Assembly: GCF_024609805.1 (NCBI RefSeq)
Contig: NZ_JANFVR010000017.1
Location: forward strand, 1 to 33,601
DNA: 33,601 nt
Source of the DNA: Tahibacter caeni
GTDB taxonomy: Bacteria; Pseudomonadota; Gammaproteobacteria; Xanthomonadales; Rhodanobacteraceae
Reading direction: 5' to 3'
The notes under the pieces were generated by a model. That model made no database searches, was not told where the DNA came from, and was given only the letters and a program-made list of their open reading frames with translations. A program made the position numbers and the translations under genes. Positions 18,566-26,346 of this stretch are shown here, piece by piece. Numbering within the stretch: the stretch's first letter is position 1; each line of letters begins with the position of its first letter.

Positions 18566-20377
18566 ATGCTTCCCACTGGATTCGACGCCCTTCAGAACGG
18601 CAACCCGGCTTATGCCGAACAGATCAGCCGCCAGCTGCTGATGCAGAATCCGCGCAACGAAGGCGCACTGGTGCTGCTCGCGCTGAGCCTCGATAGCCAG
18701 GGCCGCGACGGTGAAGCCGTCGCCACGTTCGAACGCATCACCGAGCTCGCGCCGCAGACGCCGGAATACTGGGTCAATCTCGGCAACAGCCGCCGCCGCC
18801 TCGGCGAGAACGGCAAGGCCAGCGAGGCTTACCACCGCGCGCTCGGTCTGAATCCGCAGATGCCCGACGCACTGCAGAACCTCGGCCTGATCCAGTTCGA
18901 CAAGGGTCTGTTTCTCGGCGCCCGCCGCTATCTGCTCGACGCGCTCGCGCTGCAGCCGACCGATCCGGCGCTGCGATCCCAGGCCGCGGCCGCCTGCTAC
19001 GAAGCGGGCAACAACGAGCAGGCCGAAGAATTGCTGGCCGGCTGGCTGCAATGGGCCGGACACGACCTGCACGTACTCGTCGATCTCGCGTCGCTGCACA
19101 ACGAAATGGGCGATCTCGAGGCGGCCGAGCAGGCGCTGCGGCTCGCCGAGCGTCTGGACCCCGGCAACGTGCGCGTGCTGACTCGACGCGCGGCGTTCCT
19201 CGAACGCTCCAACCGCGTCGACGAGGCGCGCGAACTGATCGCGCAGATCCGTCGCGACGACGCGCGCAACGCGGGCCTGCTCGAGGATCTCGACATCGCG
19301 GCGGCGAACATCGCCGCGCGCGGCAACGACATCGACGAAGCCTGCCGCCTGCACGAGGCGCTGCTGACGGATCCGGTGATCGCGAACCGGCGCCTCGATC
19401 TGTTCTTCTCGCTGGGCCGCCTCAACGACAAGCGCGGCCGTCACGACGAGGCCATGCACTGGCTGCAGCAGGGACACGAACGGCAGCTGTCGCAGCTCGC
19501 CCAGGCTGCGCCGGAGCTGCTCAGCGCCGAGGGCGCGCCGATGCGGCTCGCACAGAACCGCGTGCAGCCCGACGGCTACGCCGAATGGCGCTGGCCAGGC
19601 GCACCGTCCGCCGAGGAATCACCGATCTTCGTGGTCGGCTTCCCGCGCTCGGGCACCACGCTGCTGGAAACCATGCTCGATGCGCACGAGCGTCTGACCT
19701 GCATGGACGAGCGCGCCTTCCTCAACGATCTGACCAAGATGGTCGAGGCCGACGGCATCGACTATCCGCACGGTCTCGGCCGGCTCGACGAGATGCGCTG
19801 CGGCGAACTGCGCGCGAGCTACTGGAAGTCGGTGCGCGCGCAGACCTCGGCGGATCCGGGCAAGTGGCTGATCGACAAGAATCCGCTGAACATGATGCGC
19901 CTGCCGCTCATCGCGCGCCTGTTTCCCCGCGCCAAGGTCATCCTGTGCGTGCGCGATCCGCGCGACGTCGTGCTCAGCAACTACATGCAGATCTTCCGCG
20001 CGCCAGGCTACGCGACGATGTGCGCGACGCTGGAGTCGACTGCCCAGGGTTATGCCAACGCATTCGATTTCTGGTTCGCGCAGGTCGACATGTTCGGGCT
20101 CGACGTGCTGACGTTCCGCCACGAGCATATGATCGGCGACGTCGAGGGACATGCGCGGCTGCTGTGCGAATTCCTCGGCCTCGACTGGTCGCCCGGCATG
20201 GTCGCGTTCCACGAACACGCCAGGCAGCGCGGCTACATCCGCACGCCGAGCTATCATCAGGTCGTGGAGCCCGTGAACCGCAAGGGCGTCGGCCGCTGGC
20301 AACGCTACGGCCGCTGGATGGAGCCGGCGCTGCCGCATCTGGCGCCCTACCTGAAACGATTCGGCTACGACGACTGA
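18566..20377 (+). CDS. TPR-repeat sulfotransferase fusion protein
   Basis: A 603-residue protein without signal peptide. The first 300 or so residues are helical TPR-type repeats (for example PEYWVNLGNSRRRLGENGKA, DALQNLGLIQFDKGLFLGA and ASLHNEMGDLEAAEQAL). The C-terminal domain (about 350-600) is a sulfotransferase with the PAPS 5'-phosphosulfate loop VVGFPRSGTTLLE (356-368) and the 3'-phosphate motif VRDPRDVVLSN (462-472). The family moves a sulfo group from PAPS to a hydroxyl or amine; the TPR part suggests a protein or peptide acceptor, as in tyrosylprotein sulfotransferases, but that is inference. The hydroxylase-like gene follows after 63 bases and is probably co-transcribed. No Shine-Dalgarno is evident. 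Confidence 0.9.
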   Translation: MLPTGFDALQNGNPAYAEQISRQLLMQNPRNEGALVLLALSLDSQGRDGEAVATFERITELAPQTPEYWVNLGNSRRRLGENGKASEAYHRALGLNPQMPDALQNLGLIQFDKGLFLGARRYLLDALALQPTDPALRSQAAAACYEAGNNEQAEELLAGWLQWAGHDLHVLVDLASLHNEMGDLEAAEQALRLAERLDPGNVRVLTRRAAFLERSNRVDEARELIAQIRRDDARNAGLLEDLDIAAANIAARGNDIDEACRLHEALLTDPVIANRRLDLFFSLGRLNDKRGRHDEAMHWLQQGHERQLSQLAQAAPELLSAEGAPMRLAQNRVQPDGYAEWRWPGAPSAEESPIFVVGFPRSGTTLLETMLDAHERLTCMDERAFLNDLTKMVEADGIDYPHGLGRLDEMRCGELRASYWKSVRAQTSADPGKWLIDKNPLNMMRLPLIARLFPRAKVILCVRDPRDVVLSNYMQIFRAPGYATMCATLESTAQGYANAFDFWFAQVDMFGLDVLTFRHEHMIGDVEGHARLLCEFLGLDWSPGMVAFHEHARQRGYIRTPSYHQVVEPVNRKGVGRWQRYGRWMEPALPHLAPYLKRFGYDD

Positions 20378-20440
20378 CGACCGCGCCGTACCGCTGCGCG
20401 CGCAGCCGACCGGATCACCTCAACGCGAGCTCGATTTCCC

Positions 20441-21415
20441 ATGAAACTCCAGTATCCGTTCCTGCAACTGCCGCAACGCTACGACGCCCAGGCGCTCGCC
20501 GCGGAGATCGACGCGCTCGGCGAATCCGTCTGGAGACCGCATCCGCAGGGTTTCGCCGGCAATTCGGCGCTGCCGCTGATCGCCGCGAACGGCGACCCGG
20601 GCAGCGACTCGGTGCGCGGACGCATGCTGCCGACGCCCCACCTCGAACGCCTGCCGTATCTGCGCGAAGTACTGGCCTCGTTCGGCGGCGTGCTCGGGCG
20701 CTCTCGGCTCATGCGCCTGTCGGGCCAGGCCGAAGTCAACTCGCACGTCGACGTCGACTACTACTGGCGCGACCACATCCGCATCCACGTGCCGGTCGTG
20801 ACCCAGCCGGAGGTGAGATTCTTCTGCGGCGCCAACAGCATCCACATGCAGGCAGGCGACTGCTGGATCTTCGATACCTGGGCGCAGCACCGCGTCACCA
20901 ACTCGGCGACGCGCTCGCGCATCCACATCGTCGCCGACACCGTCGGCGGCGAAGGCTTCTGGCAGCTCGTCTCGCGCAGCCGCACGCCGAGCTACGCCGG
21001 CCCCTGGTCGCCGACCCTGATCGCGCCGGGCTCGGCGCAACCGCCGCTGCGCTACGAGGTGACCAACCTGCCCGCCGTCATGACGCCCTGGGAACTCCGC
21101 GAGCAGCTGACCTTCGTGCTCGACGAAGCCGTGCCGGACCCGCGTCTGCGTGAGCTGCACCAGCTCGCCGGCGAACTCGCGCGGGACTGGCGCGCGTTAT
21201 GGGCCTGCCATGGCGAAAGCCGCGACGGCTGGCCCGAGTATCGCGCGCGCATGAACCGTTTCATCCTCGCCGTCGAGCCGATCGGCCTGCGCCTGATGCT
21301 GCGCAACCAGGTCGGCATGATGCGCGCGCTGTCGTCGCTGGTGGCGAGCGTGGCAGTCGCCGACCAGAAGGCCGCCGGCGAAGCCAACGAGCGTTCCGCG
21401 CCGACGATGGCCTGA
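20441..21415 (+). CDS. aspartyl/asparaginyl beta-hydroxylase-like 2-oxoglutarate oxygenase
   Basis: A 324-residue cytoplasmic protein. The N-terminal half (about 20-170) resembles the AspH cupin fold: an iron-binding H102-x-D104 (NSHVDVDYYWRDHIRIHVPV), a distal H150 (TWAQHRVTN) and a basic pair R158/R160 before IHIVAD that could bind 2-oxoglutarate. These are the ligands such Fe(II) dioxygenases use to hydroxylate Asp or Asn side chains. The C-terminal 150 residues are mainly helical and not recognised. It follows the TPR-sulfotransferase by 63 bases with no terminator between, so the two may act on the same substrate. A free small-molecule substrate is also possible. Domain call good, role unknown. 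Confidence 0.82.
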   Translation: MKLQYPFLQLPQRYDAQALAAEIDALGESVWRPHPQGFAGNSALPLIAANGDPGSDSVRGRMLPTPHLERLPYLREVLASFGGVLGRSRLMRLSGQAEVNSHVDVDYYWRDHIRIHVPVVTQPEVRFFCGANSIHMQAGDCWIFDTWAQHRVTNSATRSRIHIVADTVGGEGFWQLVSRSRTPSYAGPWSPTLIAPGSAQPPLRYEVTNLPAVMTPWELREQLTFVLDEAVPDPRLRELHQLAGELARDWRALWACHGESRDGWPEYRARMNRFILAVEPIGLRLMLRNQVGMMRALSSLVASVAVADQKAAGEANERSAPTMA

Positions 21416-21420
21416 TGCAG

Positions 21421-21461
21421 CGCCGTCGCGCTGCCGGCGACCGCTCGCCGGCGCGACGGCG
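21421..21461. terminator. long hairpin between convergent genes
   Basis: CGCCGTCGC (21421-21429) pairs with GCGACGGCG (21453-21461), and GCCGGCGA (21433-21440) with TCGCCGGC (21445-21452). The result is a 17-bp stem with a 3-base bulge and a CCGC loop. It occupies nearly all of the gap between the hydroxylase-like gene and pntB. No U-tract on either strand, so it is a putative bidirectional terminator or 3' stabiliser. Confidence 0.6.
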
Positions 21462-21473
21462 TCAGCCGCGCCC

Positions 21474-22907
21474 TCAATGCCCGCCGGCCGAATCGATGCC
21501 CTTGAGCTCGGCGATCAGCCGGTTCGCCGCCTCCTGGCCGTCGGCATACAGCATGCGGCAGTTGTCGGCGTAGAACAGCGCGTTCTCGATGCCGGCGAAG
21601 CCGGCGCCTTTGCCGCGCTTGATCACGATGACCTGGCGCGCGTTGATGACGTCGAGAATCGGCATGCCGTAGATCGGCGAGGACTTGTCCGTGCGCGCGA
21701 CCGGGTTCACGACGTCGTTCGCGCCGATCACGATCGCCACGTCGCAGGTCGCGAATTCCGGATTGATGTCGTCCATGTCGGCGATCAGGTCGTAAGGCAC
21801 GCCGGCCTCGGCGAGCAGCACGTTCATGTGGCCCGGCATGCGCCCGGCCACCGGATGGATCGCGAACTTCACTTCCTTGTCGCGCTTGATCAGCTGCTGC
21901 GACAGTTCCCAGATCTTGTGCTGGGCCTGGGCCACGGCCATGCCGTAGCCCGGCACGATGATGACCTTCTCGGCCATGTACAGCAGCGAGGCCGCGTCGG
22001 CCGCCTCGATCGGCTTCTGCGAGCCGGCGATCTCGCTGGAGCCGCCGCCGCCGGACCCGAAGTTCGAGAACAGCACGTTGCTGATCGAGCGGTTCATGGC
22101 CTTGGCCATCAGACGCGTCAGCAGGGTGCCCGCGGCGCCGACGACGGTGCCGGCGATGATCAGCGCGACGTTGCCCTGCACGTAGCCTTCGAACGCGACG
22201 GCCAGACCCGTGAACGCGTTGTACAGCGAGATCACGACCGGCATGTCGGCGCCGCCGATCGGCAGGGTCATCAGCACGCCGAACAGCAGCGAGACGGCGA
22301 AGAACGCGACGACGATCGTGGTGTCGAGCTGGAACAGCAGCGCCGCGCCGAGGCCGAGCGCGGACAGGAAGAACAGGCCGTTGACGACCTGCTGTCCGCC
22401 GAAGCGGAAGGTCTTGTCCATCCAGCCCTGCAGCTTCGCGAACGCGATCAGCGAGCCGGTGAACGAGATCGAGCCGATCAATGCGCCGATCACCGCCAGG
22501 GCGATCTGCGTCGTGCCGAGCGCGTGATGTTCGGGCGCCGTCGCCGCGCCGATCAGCGCCGACGCGCCGATGGCCGCCGCCGAGCCGCCGCCCATGCCGT
22601 TGTACAGCGCGACCATCTGCGGCATGTCGGTCATCGCGACCTTCTTGCCGGAAACCCAGGCGAACAGCGTGCTGATGCCGATCGCGAGCACCATCAGGAC
22701 GACGTTCGTGACGACGCCGGGGTGATTGAGGATGCTGCCGTGGAAGAACGTCGCGATCGTGGCGACGACCATGCCGACGCCGGCCCACTGGATGCCGCTG
22801 CGCGCGGTCACCGGCGAGGACATGCGCTTGATGCCGAGAATGAACAGCACGGCCGCGACGAAGTAGCTGGCGTGGACCGCGTGCTGGAGCAGCGCCGACT
22901 TGTCCAT
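21474..22907 (-). CDS. pntB: NAD(P) transhydrogenase subunit beta
   Basis: A 477-residue inner-membrane protein that, with PntA, couples hydride transfer between NADH and NADP+ to proton movement, supplying NADPH. The N-terminal half has about nine membrane helices. The C-terminal NADP(H)-binding domain III shows VIIVPGYGMAVAQAQ, FAIHPVAGRMPGHMNVLLAE and GANDVVNPVARTD, all typical. The ATG at 22907 overlaps the stop of the preceding gene by one base (TGATG), and GGAG lies seven bases before it; the GTG just upstream is not needed. Last gene of a three-gene operon. Identification is certain. Confidence 0.97.
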   Translation of the reverse strand: MDKSALLQHAVHASYFVAAVLFILGIKRMSSPVTARSGIQWAGVGMVVATIATFFHGSILNHPGVVTNVVLMVLAIGISTLFAWVSGKKVAMTDMPQMVALYNGMGGGSAAAIGASALIGAATAPEHHALGTTQIALAVIGALIGSISFTGSLIAFAKLQGWMDKTFRFGGQQVVNGLFFLSALGLGAALLFQLDTTIVVAFFAVSLLFGVLMTLPIGGADMPVVISLYNAFTGLAVAFEGYVQGNVALIIAGTVVGAAGTLLTRLMAKAMNRSISNVLFSNFGSGGGGSSEIAGSQKPIEAADAASLLYMAEKVIIVPGYGMAVAQAQHKIWELSQQLIKRDKEVKFAIHPVAGRMPGHMNVLLAEAGVPYDLIADMDDINPEFATCDVAIVIGANDVVNPVARTDKSSPIYGMPILDVINARQVIVIKRGKGAGFAGIENALFYADNCRMLYADGQEAANRLIAELKGIDSAGGH

Positions 22908-23203
22908 CACTTGGCTCCTTCCTTCTTGCTGGACTTGAACATCTCGAGCATGCGTTCGGTCACGACGTAGCCGCCGACCGCGTTGCCGGCGCCGAGGAAC
23001 ACGCCGATGAAGCCGATGACCTGCTGGGTCACCGTCGTCGCCTCGCCGAGCGCGATCATCGCGCCGACGAGCACGATGCCGTGCACGAAGTTGGAACCCG
23101 ACATCAGCGGCGTGTGCAGGATCACCGGCACGCGGCTGATGATTTCGTGGCCGGTAAACGCGGCCAGCATGAAGAGATAAAGGGCGATTTCACCGCTGAT
23201 CAT
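22907..23203 (-). CDS. pntAB: NAD(P) transhydrogenase subunit alpha, membrane part
   Basis: A 98-residue protein equivalent to the C-terminal membrane portion (domain II) of E. coli PntA, encoded separately as in Rhodospirillum rubrum and many proteobacteria. Three to four hydrophobic helices are seen, with EIISRVPVILHTPLMSGSNF and VTERML as family signatures. GGGGA lies seven bases before the ATG. It is 72 bases downstream of pntAA and overlaps pntB by one base, indicating coupled translation. Confidence 0.95.
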   Translation of the reverse strand: MISGEIALYLFMLAAFTGHEIISRVPVILHTPLMSGSNFVHGIVLVGAMIALGEATTVTQQVIGFIGVFLGAGNAVGGYVVTERMLEMFKSSKKEGAK

Positions 23204-23232
23204 GTGGTTTCCCCGGATGCGCTTGGCTCAAG

Positions 23233-23252
23233 GTCGCGGCGCGGGCCGCGAC
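23233..23252 (-). other. intercistronic hairpin between pntAA and pntAB
   Basis: GTCGCGG and CCGCGAC form a perfect 7-bp stem with a 6-base loop in the 72-base gap, about 30 bases before the pntAB start. It could pause transcription or set different mRNA stabilities for the two genes. There is no U-tract. Confidence 0.4.
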
Positions 23253-23275
23253 GTTCACTGCGACGGCGGCAACGC

Positions 23276-24406
23276 TCATGCGCCGTCGACCAGCTGCCGC
23301 GTGGCCTCGTGGCGGATCTCGCCGGCGTGGGTCAGGCAGGTCTTGGCGATCAGTTCGTCGTCCCAGTCGAGGTTCAGCGCGCCGTCCTTGAGGCTGAGCT
23401 CGATGAAGTTGTACAGATTGCGCGCGTACATCTCGCTCGCGTGGATCGGCGCGCTCGCGGCAAGGTTGACCGGGCCGATAATCGTCACGCCGTTGGCCGT
23501 GACGACGCTCTTGCCGGCTTCCGACAGCTCGACGTTGCCGCCGGTCTCCGCGGCGATGTCGACGATGACCGCGCCCGGCTTCATGCCCTCGACCATGGCC
23601 GCGCTGATGATGCGCGGCGCCTTGCGGCCGGGCACGGCCGCCGTCGTCACGATCACGTCGATGCCCTTGAGGTGTTCGGCCAGCGCCTTCTGCTGCTGCT
23701 CGCGCTCCTCGGCCGTGAGCTCGCGCGCATAGCCGCCGCTGCCCGCGGCGCTGACGCCGAGATCGAGGAATTTCGCGCCGAGCGACTCGATCTGTTCCTT
23801 GGTCTCCGGCCGCACGTCGAAGCCTTCGACCTGCGCACCGAGGCGCCGCGCCGTCGCGATGGCCTGCAGGCCGGCCACGCCGGCGCCGACGATGAGCACC
23901 TTGGACGGACGTATCGTGCCGGCCGCCGTCGTCAGCATCGGAAAGAACTTCGGCGAGGCCTCGGCCGCGATCAGCACGGCCTTGTAGCCGGCGACGCCGG
24001 CCTGCGAGGACAGCACGTCCATGGCCTGCGCGCGCGTCGTGCGCGGCAGCAGCTCCATCGCGAACGCGGTGATCCGGCGGTCGCGCAGCGCGCGCGTGCG
24101 TTCGGGCGCGAGATGCGGCTGCAGCAGGCTCACGACGACGCTGCCTTCGCGCAGCTGCGCGATCTCCTCGAGCGTCGGCGGCTGCACCTTGAACAGCACG
24201 TCGGCGCGGCCCAGCGCCGCGGCCGCGTCGGCGACGGCCTCGGCGTCCTTGTAGGCTGCGTCGGGAAAACTGGCCGGCTGGCCGGCGCCGCTCTGGATCA
24301 GCACCGTCGCGCCCTTGCCCTTGAGCTTCTTCGCGACTTCCGGCGTCAGCGCGACGCGCCGCTCGTTGGACGTCGTCTCGCGCACTACCGCGACATTCAC
24401 CGCCAT
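23276..24406 (-). CDS. pntAA: NAD(P) transhydrogenase subunit alpha, NAD-binding part
   Basis: A 376-residue cytoplasmic domain I protein that binds NAD(H). The Rossmann motif VLIVGAGVAGLQAIATARRLG, the alanine-dehydrogenase-like opening VVRETTSNERRVALTPEVAKKL, and VIVDIAAETGGNVE are recognisable cores. The ATG at 24406 is chosen because GGGAG lies eight bases upstream and the family starts here; the frame continues to 24658 without meaning. First gene of the pntAA-pntAB-pntB operon, with a candidate promoter about 30 bases upstream. Divergent from the nitroreductase gene. Confidence 0.96.
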   Translation of the reverse strand: MAVNVAVVRETTSNERRVALTPEVAKKLKGKGATVLIQSGAGQPASFPDAAYKDAEAVADAAAALGRADVLFKVQPPTLEEIAQLREGSVVVSLLQPHLAPERTRALRDRRITAFAMELLPRTTRAQAMDVLSSQAGVAGYKAVLIAAEASPKFFPMLTTAAGTIRPSKVLIVGAGVAGLQAIATARRLGAQVEGFDVRPETKEQIESLGAKFLDLGVSAAGSGGYARELTAEEREQQQKALAEHLKGIDVIVTTAAVPGRKAPRIISAAMVEGMKPGAVIVDIAAETGGNVELSEAGKSVVTANGVTIIGPVNLAASAPIHASEMYARNLYNFIELSLKDGALNLDWDDELIAKTCLTHAGEIRHEATRQLVDGA

Positions 24407-24717
24407 GTGGCACTCCCCAGGACCAAGCCCGGGCATCCTAGCCCATGAATGTATCCGTGGTAAGCGGGCTTGGTAGACTCGCGCATTCTTATGAGGGATA
24501 TCGCTAAGGAAGACCGGGACGAGCATCCGCAGCGCCGCTCCCGCGCCCTGCGGCTCGTTTCCACGATGCCGCCGTCCGCCTGCAGCGCCGGCGTTCGCCC
24601 GCCCGCTTGTGACTCGAGGGGCCCCCGCCGCCCGACCGGGTCCCGCTTGGCCCGGCATATCCCGTCGGCGGCACCACGGGACGCCGCTGCCCCGTCCACA
24701 TTTCCGGAGAATGCCGC
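24407..24717. other. 311-base divergent intergenic region
   Basis: It lies between pntAA and the nitroreductase gene. It holds the pnt candidate promoter and, on the plus strand, an extended -10-like TGGTAGACT (24471-24479) that could serve the nitroreductase gene with a long leader. A frame from ATG 24491 to 24730 is Arg/Pro-rich and probably not a gene. Confidence 0.55.
24435..24463 (-). promoter_or_regulatory. candidate promoter of the pnt operon
   Basis: On the minus strand, TTACCA (24458-24463), a 17-base spacer and TAGGAT (24435-24440) each match four of six sigma-70 consensus bases. Initiation near 24428 would leave a leader of about 20 bases that contains the GGGAG ribosome binding site. 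Confidence 0.5.
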
Positions 24718-25287
24718 ATGTCCGCGCTGAAACTGCTCGACGACCGCCGTTCCGTTCCTTCGCGCCAGCTCGGCGAGCCCGGTCCCGACGCGGATCAGCT
24801 GCAGGCGCTGCTGCGGGCCGCCGTGCGCGCGCCGGACCACGGCAAGCTCGTGCCCTGGCGCTTCCTGCTGATCCACGGCGACGCGCGCCGGCGCCTCGGC
24901 GAGCTGCTCGTGCGGACCGCGCTGGCCAACAATCCCGACACCCCGCCGGCCGCGCTCGACAAGGATCGCGAGCGCTTCAACTTCGCGCCGCTGATCGTGA
25001 CGGTGATCGCGCGCATCGACGAGACCAATTCCAAGGTGCCTGCGCAGGAGCAGCTGCTGTCGGCCGGCTGCGTCGCCTACAACCTGCTGCTCGGCGCGCA
25101 GCAGCTCGGCTTCGGCGCGCAGTGGCTGACCGGCTGGGCCGCCTACGATCCGACGATAGGCGCCGCGCTCGGCGTCGGCGCGGGCGAACGCATCGTCGGC
25201 TTCATCCACATCGGCACCGCGCGCGAACCCGCGCCCGAGCGCCTGCGCCCCGACGTCGCCGCGCTCCTCAGCGAATGGCAGGGCTGA
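24718..25287 (+). CDS. nitroreductase-family FMN oxidoreductase (YdjA-like)
   Basis: A 189-residue cytoplasmic protein, close in length to E. coli YdjA (183). The FMN-binding features are DDRRSVPSRQL near the N-terminus, RAPDHGKLVPWRFLLI and the C-terminal GFIHIGTA. The middle part, EQLLSAGCVAYNLLLGAQQLGFGAQWLTG (in two blocks), is typical of the family. Such enzymes use NAD(P)H to reduce nitro-aromatics or quinones; the natural substrate is unknown. CGGAG stands nine bases before the ATG. The exonuclease gene begins two bases after its stop, so the pair forms an operon with no obvious shared pathway. Confidence 0.9.
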   Translation: MSALKLLDDRRSVPSRQLGEPGPDADQLQALLRAAVRAPDHGKLVPWRFLLIHGDARRRLGELLVRTALANNPDTPPAALDKDRERFNFAPLIVTVIARIDETNSKVPAQEQLLSAGCVAYNLLLGAQQLGFGAQWLTGWAAYDPTIGAALGVGAGERIVGFIHIGTAREPAPERLRPDVAALLSEWQG

Positions 25288-25288
25288 G

Positions 25289-26176
25289 ATGAGCCGGCAG
25301 ACCATCCACCTCGTCGACGCGAGCCTCTACGTGTTCCGCGCCTGGCATTCGGTGCCGGCCGAGTTCTTCGACGTCGACGGCAAGCCGGTCAACGCGGTCT
25401 ACGGCTATACGCGCTTCCTGCTCGACCTGCTCGAACGCGCGCGGCCGACGCATTGCGCCGTCGCCTTCGACGAATCGCTGACGAGTTCGTTCCGCAACGC
25501 GATCTATCCCGAGTACAAGGCCAACCGCGAGCTGCCGCCCGAGGAACTCAAGCTGCAATTCGCCTACTGCCAGCGCATCAGCGCGGCGCTCGGCCTGCGC
25601 GTGCTGTCGGATCTGAGCCTCGAGGCCGACGACCTGATCGGCAGCGTCGTGCACGCGCTGCGCCCGCAGGCGTTTCGCGCCGTCATCGTTTCCGCCGACA
25701 AGGATTTCGGCCAGCTCGTCGGCGAACACGACGAGATCTGGGACTTCTCCAAAAACCAGACCTGGAACGCGGCTGGCGTGAAGGAACGTCTCGGCGTGCA
25801 CCCGCACCAGGTCGCCGACTATCTCGCGCTGACCGGCGATGCGATCGACAACATTCCCGGCGTCGCCGGCATAGGCGCGAAGACCGCCGCGACCCTGCTG
25901 TCGCATTTCGGCAGCCTCGACGCGATCTATGCGCGCATCGAAGAGATCCCGTTCCTGCGTTTCCGCGGCGCGGCCGCAGCCTACGTCAAGCTCAAGGCCG
26001 GCGCCGCGCAGGCGCAGCTGAGCCGCAGCCTGACCGGTATCGCCTGCGACGGCCCGGTGCCGCCCGACGCCGACAGCTTCACGCGCGGCAAGCCCGATCT
26101 GGCCGACGTCGAAAGCCTGCTCGAACGGCTGCGCTTCGGCCCGCTGACGCGCTCGCGCATACGCGCGCTGGCCTGA
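25289..26176 (+). CDS. 5'-3' exonuclease / flap endonuclease (PolA N-domain-like)
   Basis: A 295-residue protein resembling the 5' nuclease domain of DNA polymerase I and E. coli ExoIX/Xni (251 residues). Metal-site residues are seen in HLVDASLYVFRAW, AVAFDES, LSLEADDLIGS and VSADKDFGQL, and the helix-hairpin-helix in IDNIPGVAGIGAKTAATLL. It likely cleaves 5' flaps or RNA primers in replication and repair. Whether it should bear the name xni is uncertain. It starts one base after the nitroreductase stop (TGA-G-ATG), consistent with translational coupling. A tandem repeat follows its stop. Confidence 0.92.
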   Translation: MSRQTIHLVDASLYVFRAWHSVPAEFFDVDGKPVNAVYGYTRFLLDLLERARPTHCAVAFDESLTSSFRNAIYPEYKANRELPPEELKLQFAYCQRISAALGLRVLSDLSLEADDLIGSVVHALRPQAFRAVIVSADKDFGQLVGEHDEIWDFSKNQTWNAAGVKERLGVHPHQVADYLALTGDAIDNIPGVAGIGAKTAATLLSHFGSLDAIYARIEEIPFLRFRGAAAAYVKLKAGAAQAQLSRSLTGIACDGPVPPDADSFTRGKPDLADVESLLERLRFGPLTRSRIRALA

Positions 26177-26212
26177 AGAGCAGACCGCGCGAGCTTTTCA
26201 GCGCGCCCAACG

Positions 26213-26340
26213 CATCGGCCGCACGCGGCGGAGCAGGCCCTGGATAGCTTGCCGCGCGAGGCGGCGCAGACCTAGAAAGCTCGGGCCGCACGAGGCGTCG
26301 CGGGCCCTGAAAGCTCGGGCCGCACGAGGCGGCCCGATCG
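26213..26340. repeat. degenerate tandem repeat, period about 34 bp
   Basis: Two near-perfect units share GCTCGGGCCGCACGAGGCG (26279-26297 and 26313-26331), together with GAAA just before. A third, more diverged unit (GGATAGCTTGCCGCGCGAGG, 26242-26261) and a partial fourth (CGGCCGCACGCGGCGGAGCA, about 26217-26236) precede them. TCGGGCC and GGCCCGA within the last unit can form a hairpin. It fills the convergent gap between the exonuclease gene and the SMP-30-like gene. Confidence 0.85.
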
Positions 26341-26346
26341 CATCAC

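Noticed and set aside
24491-24730. 79-residue frame with a -10-like TAGACT before it
   Set aside because: Arg/Pro/Ala-rich, no domain, no ribosome binding site, and overlaps the nitroreductase start; more likely leader sequence.
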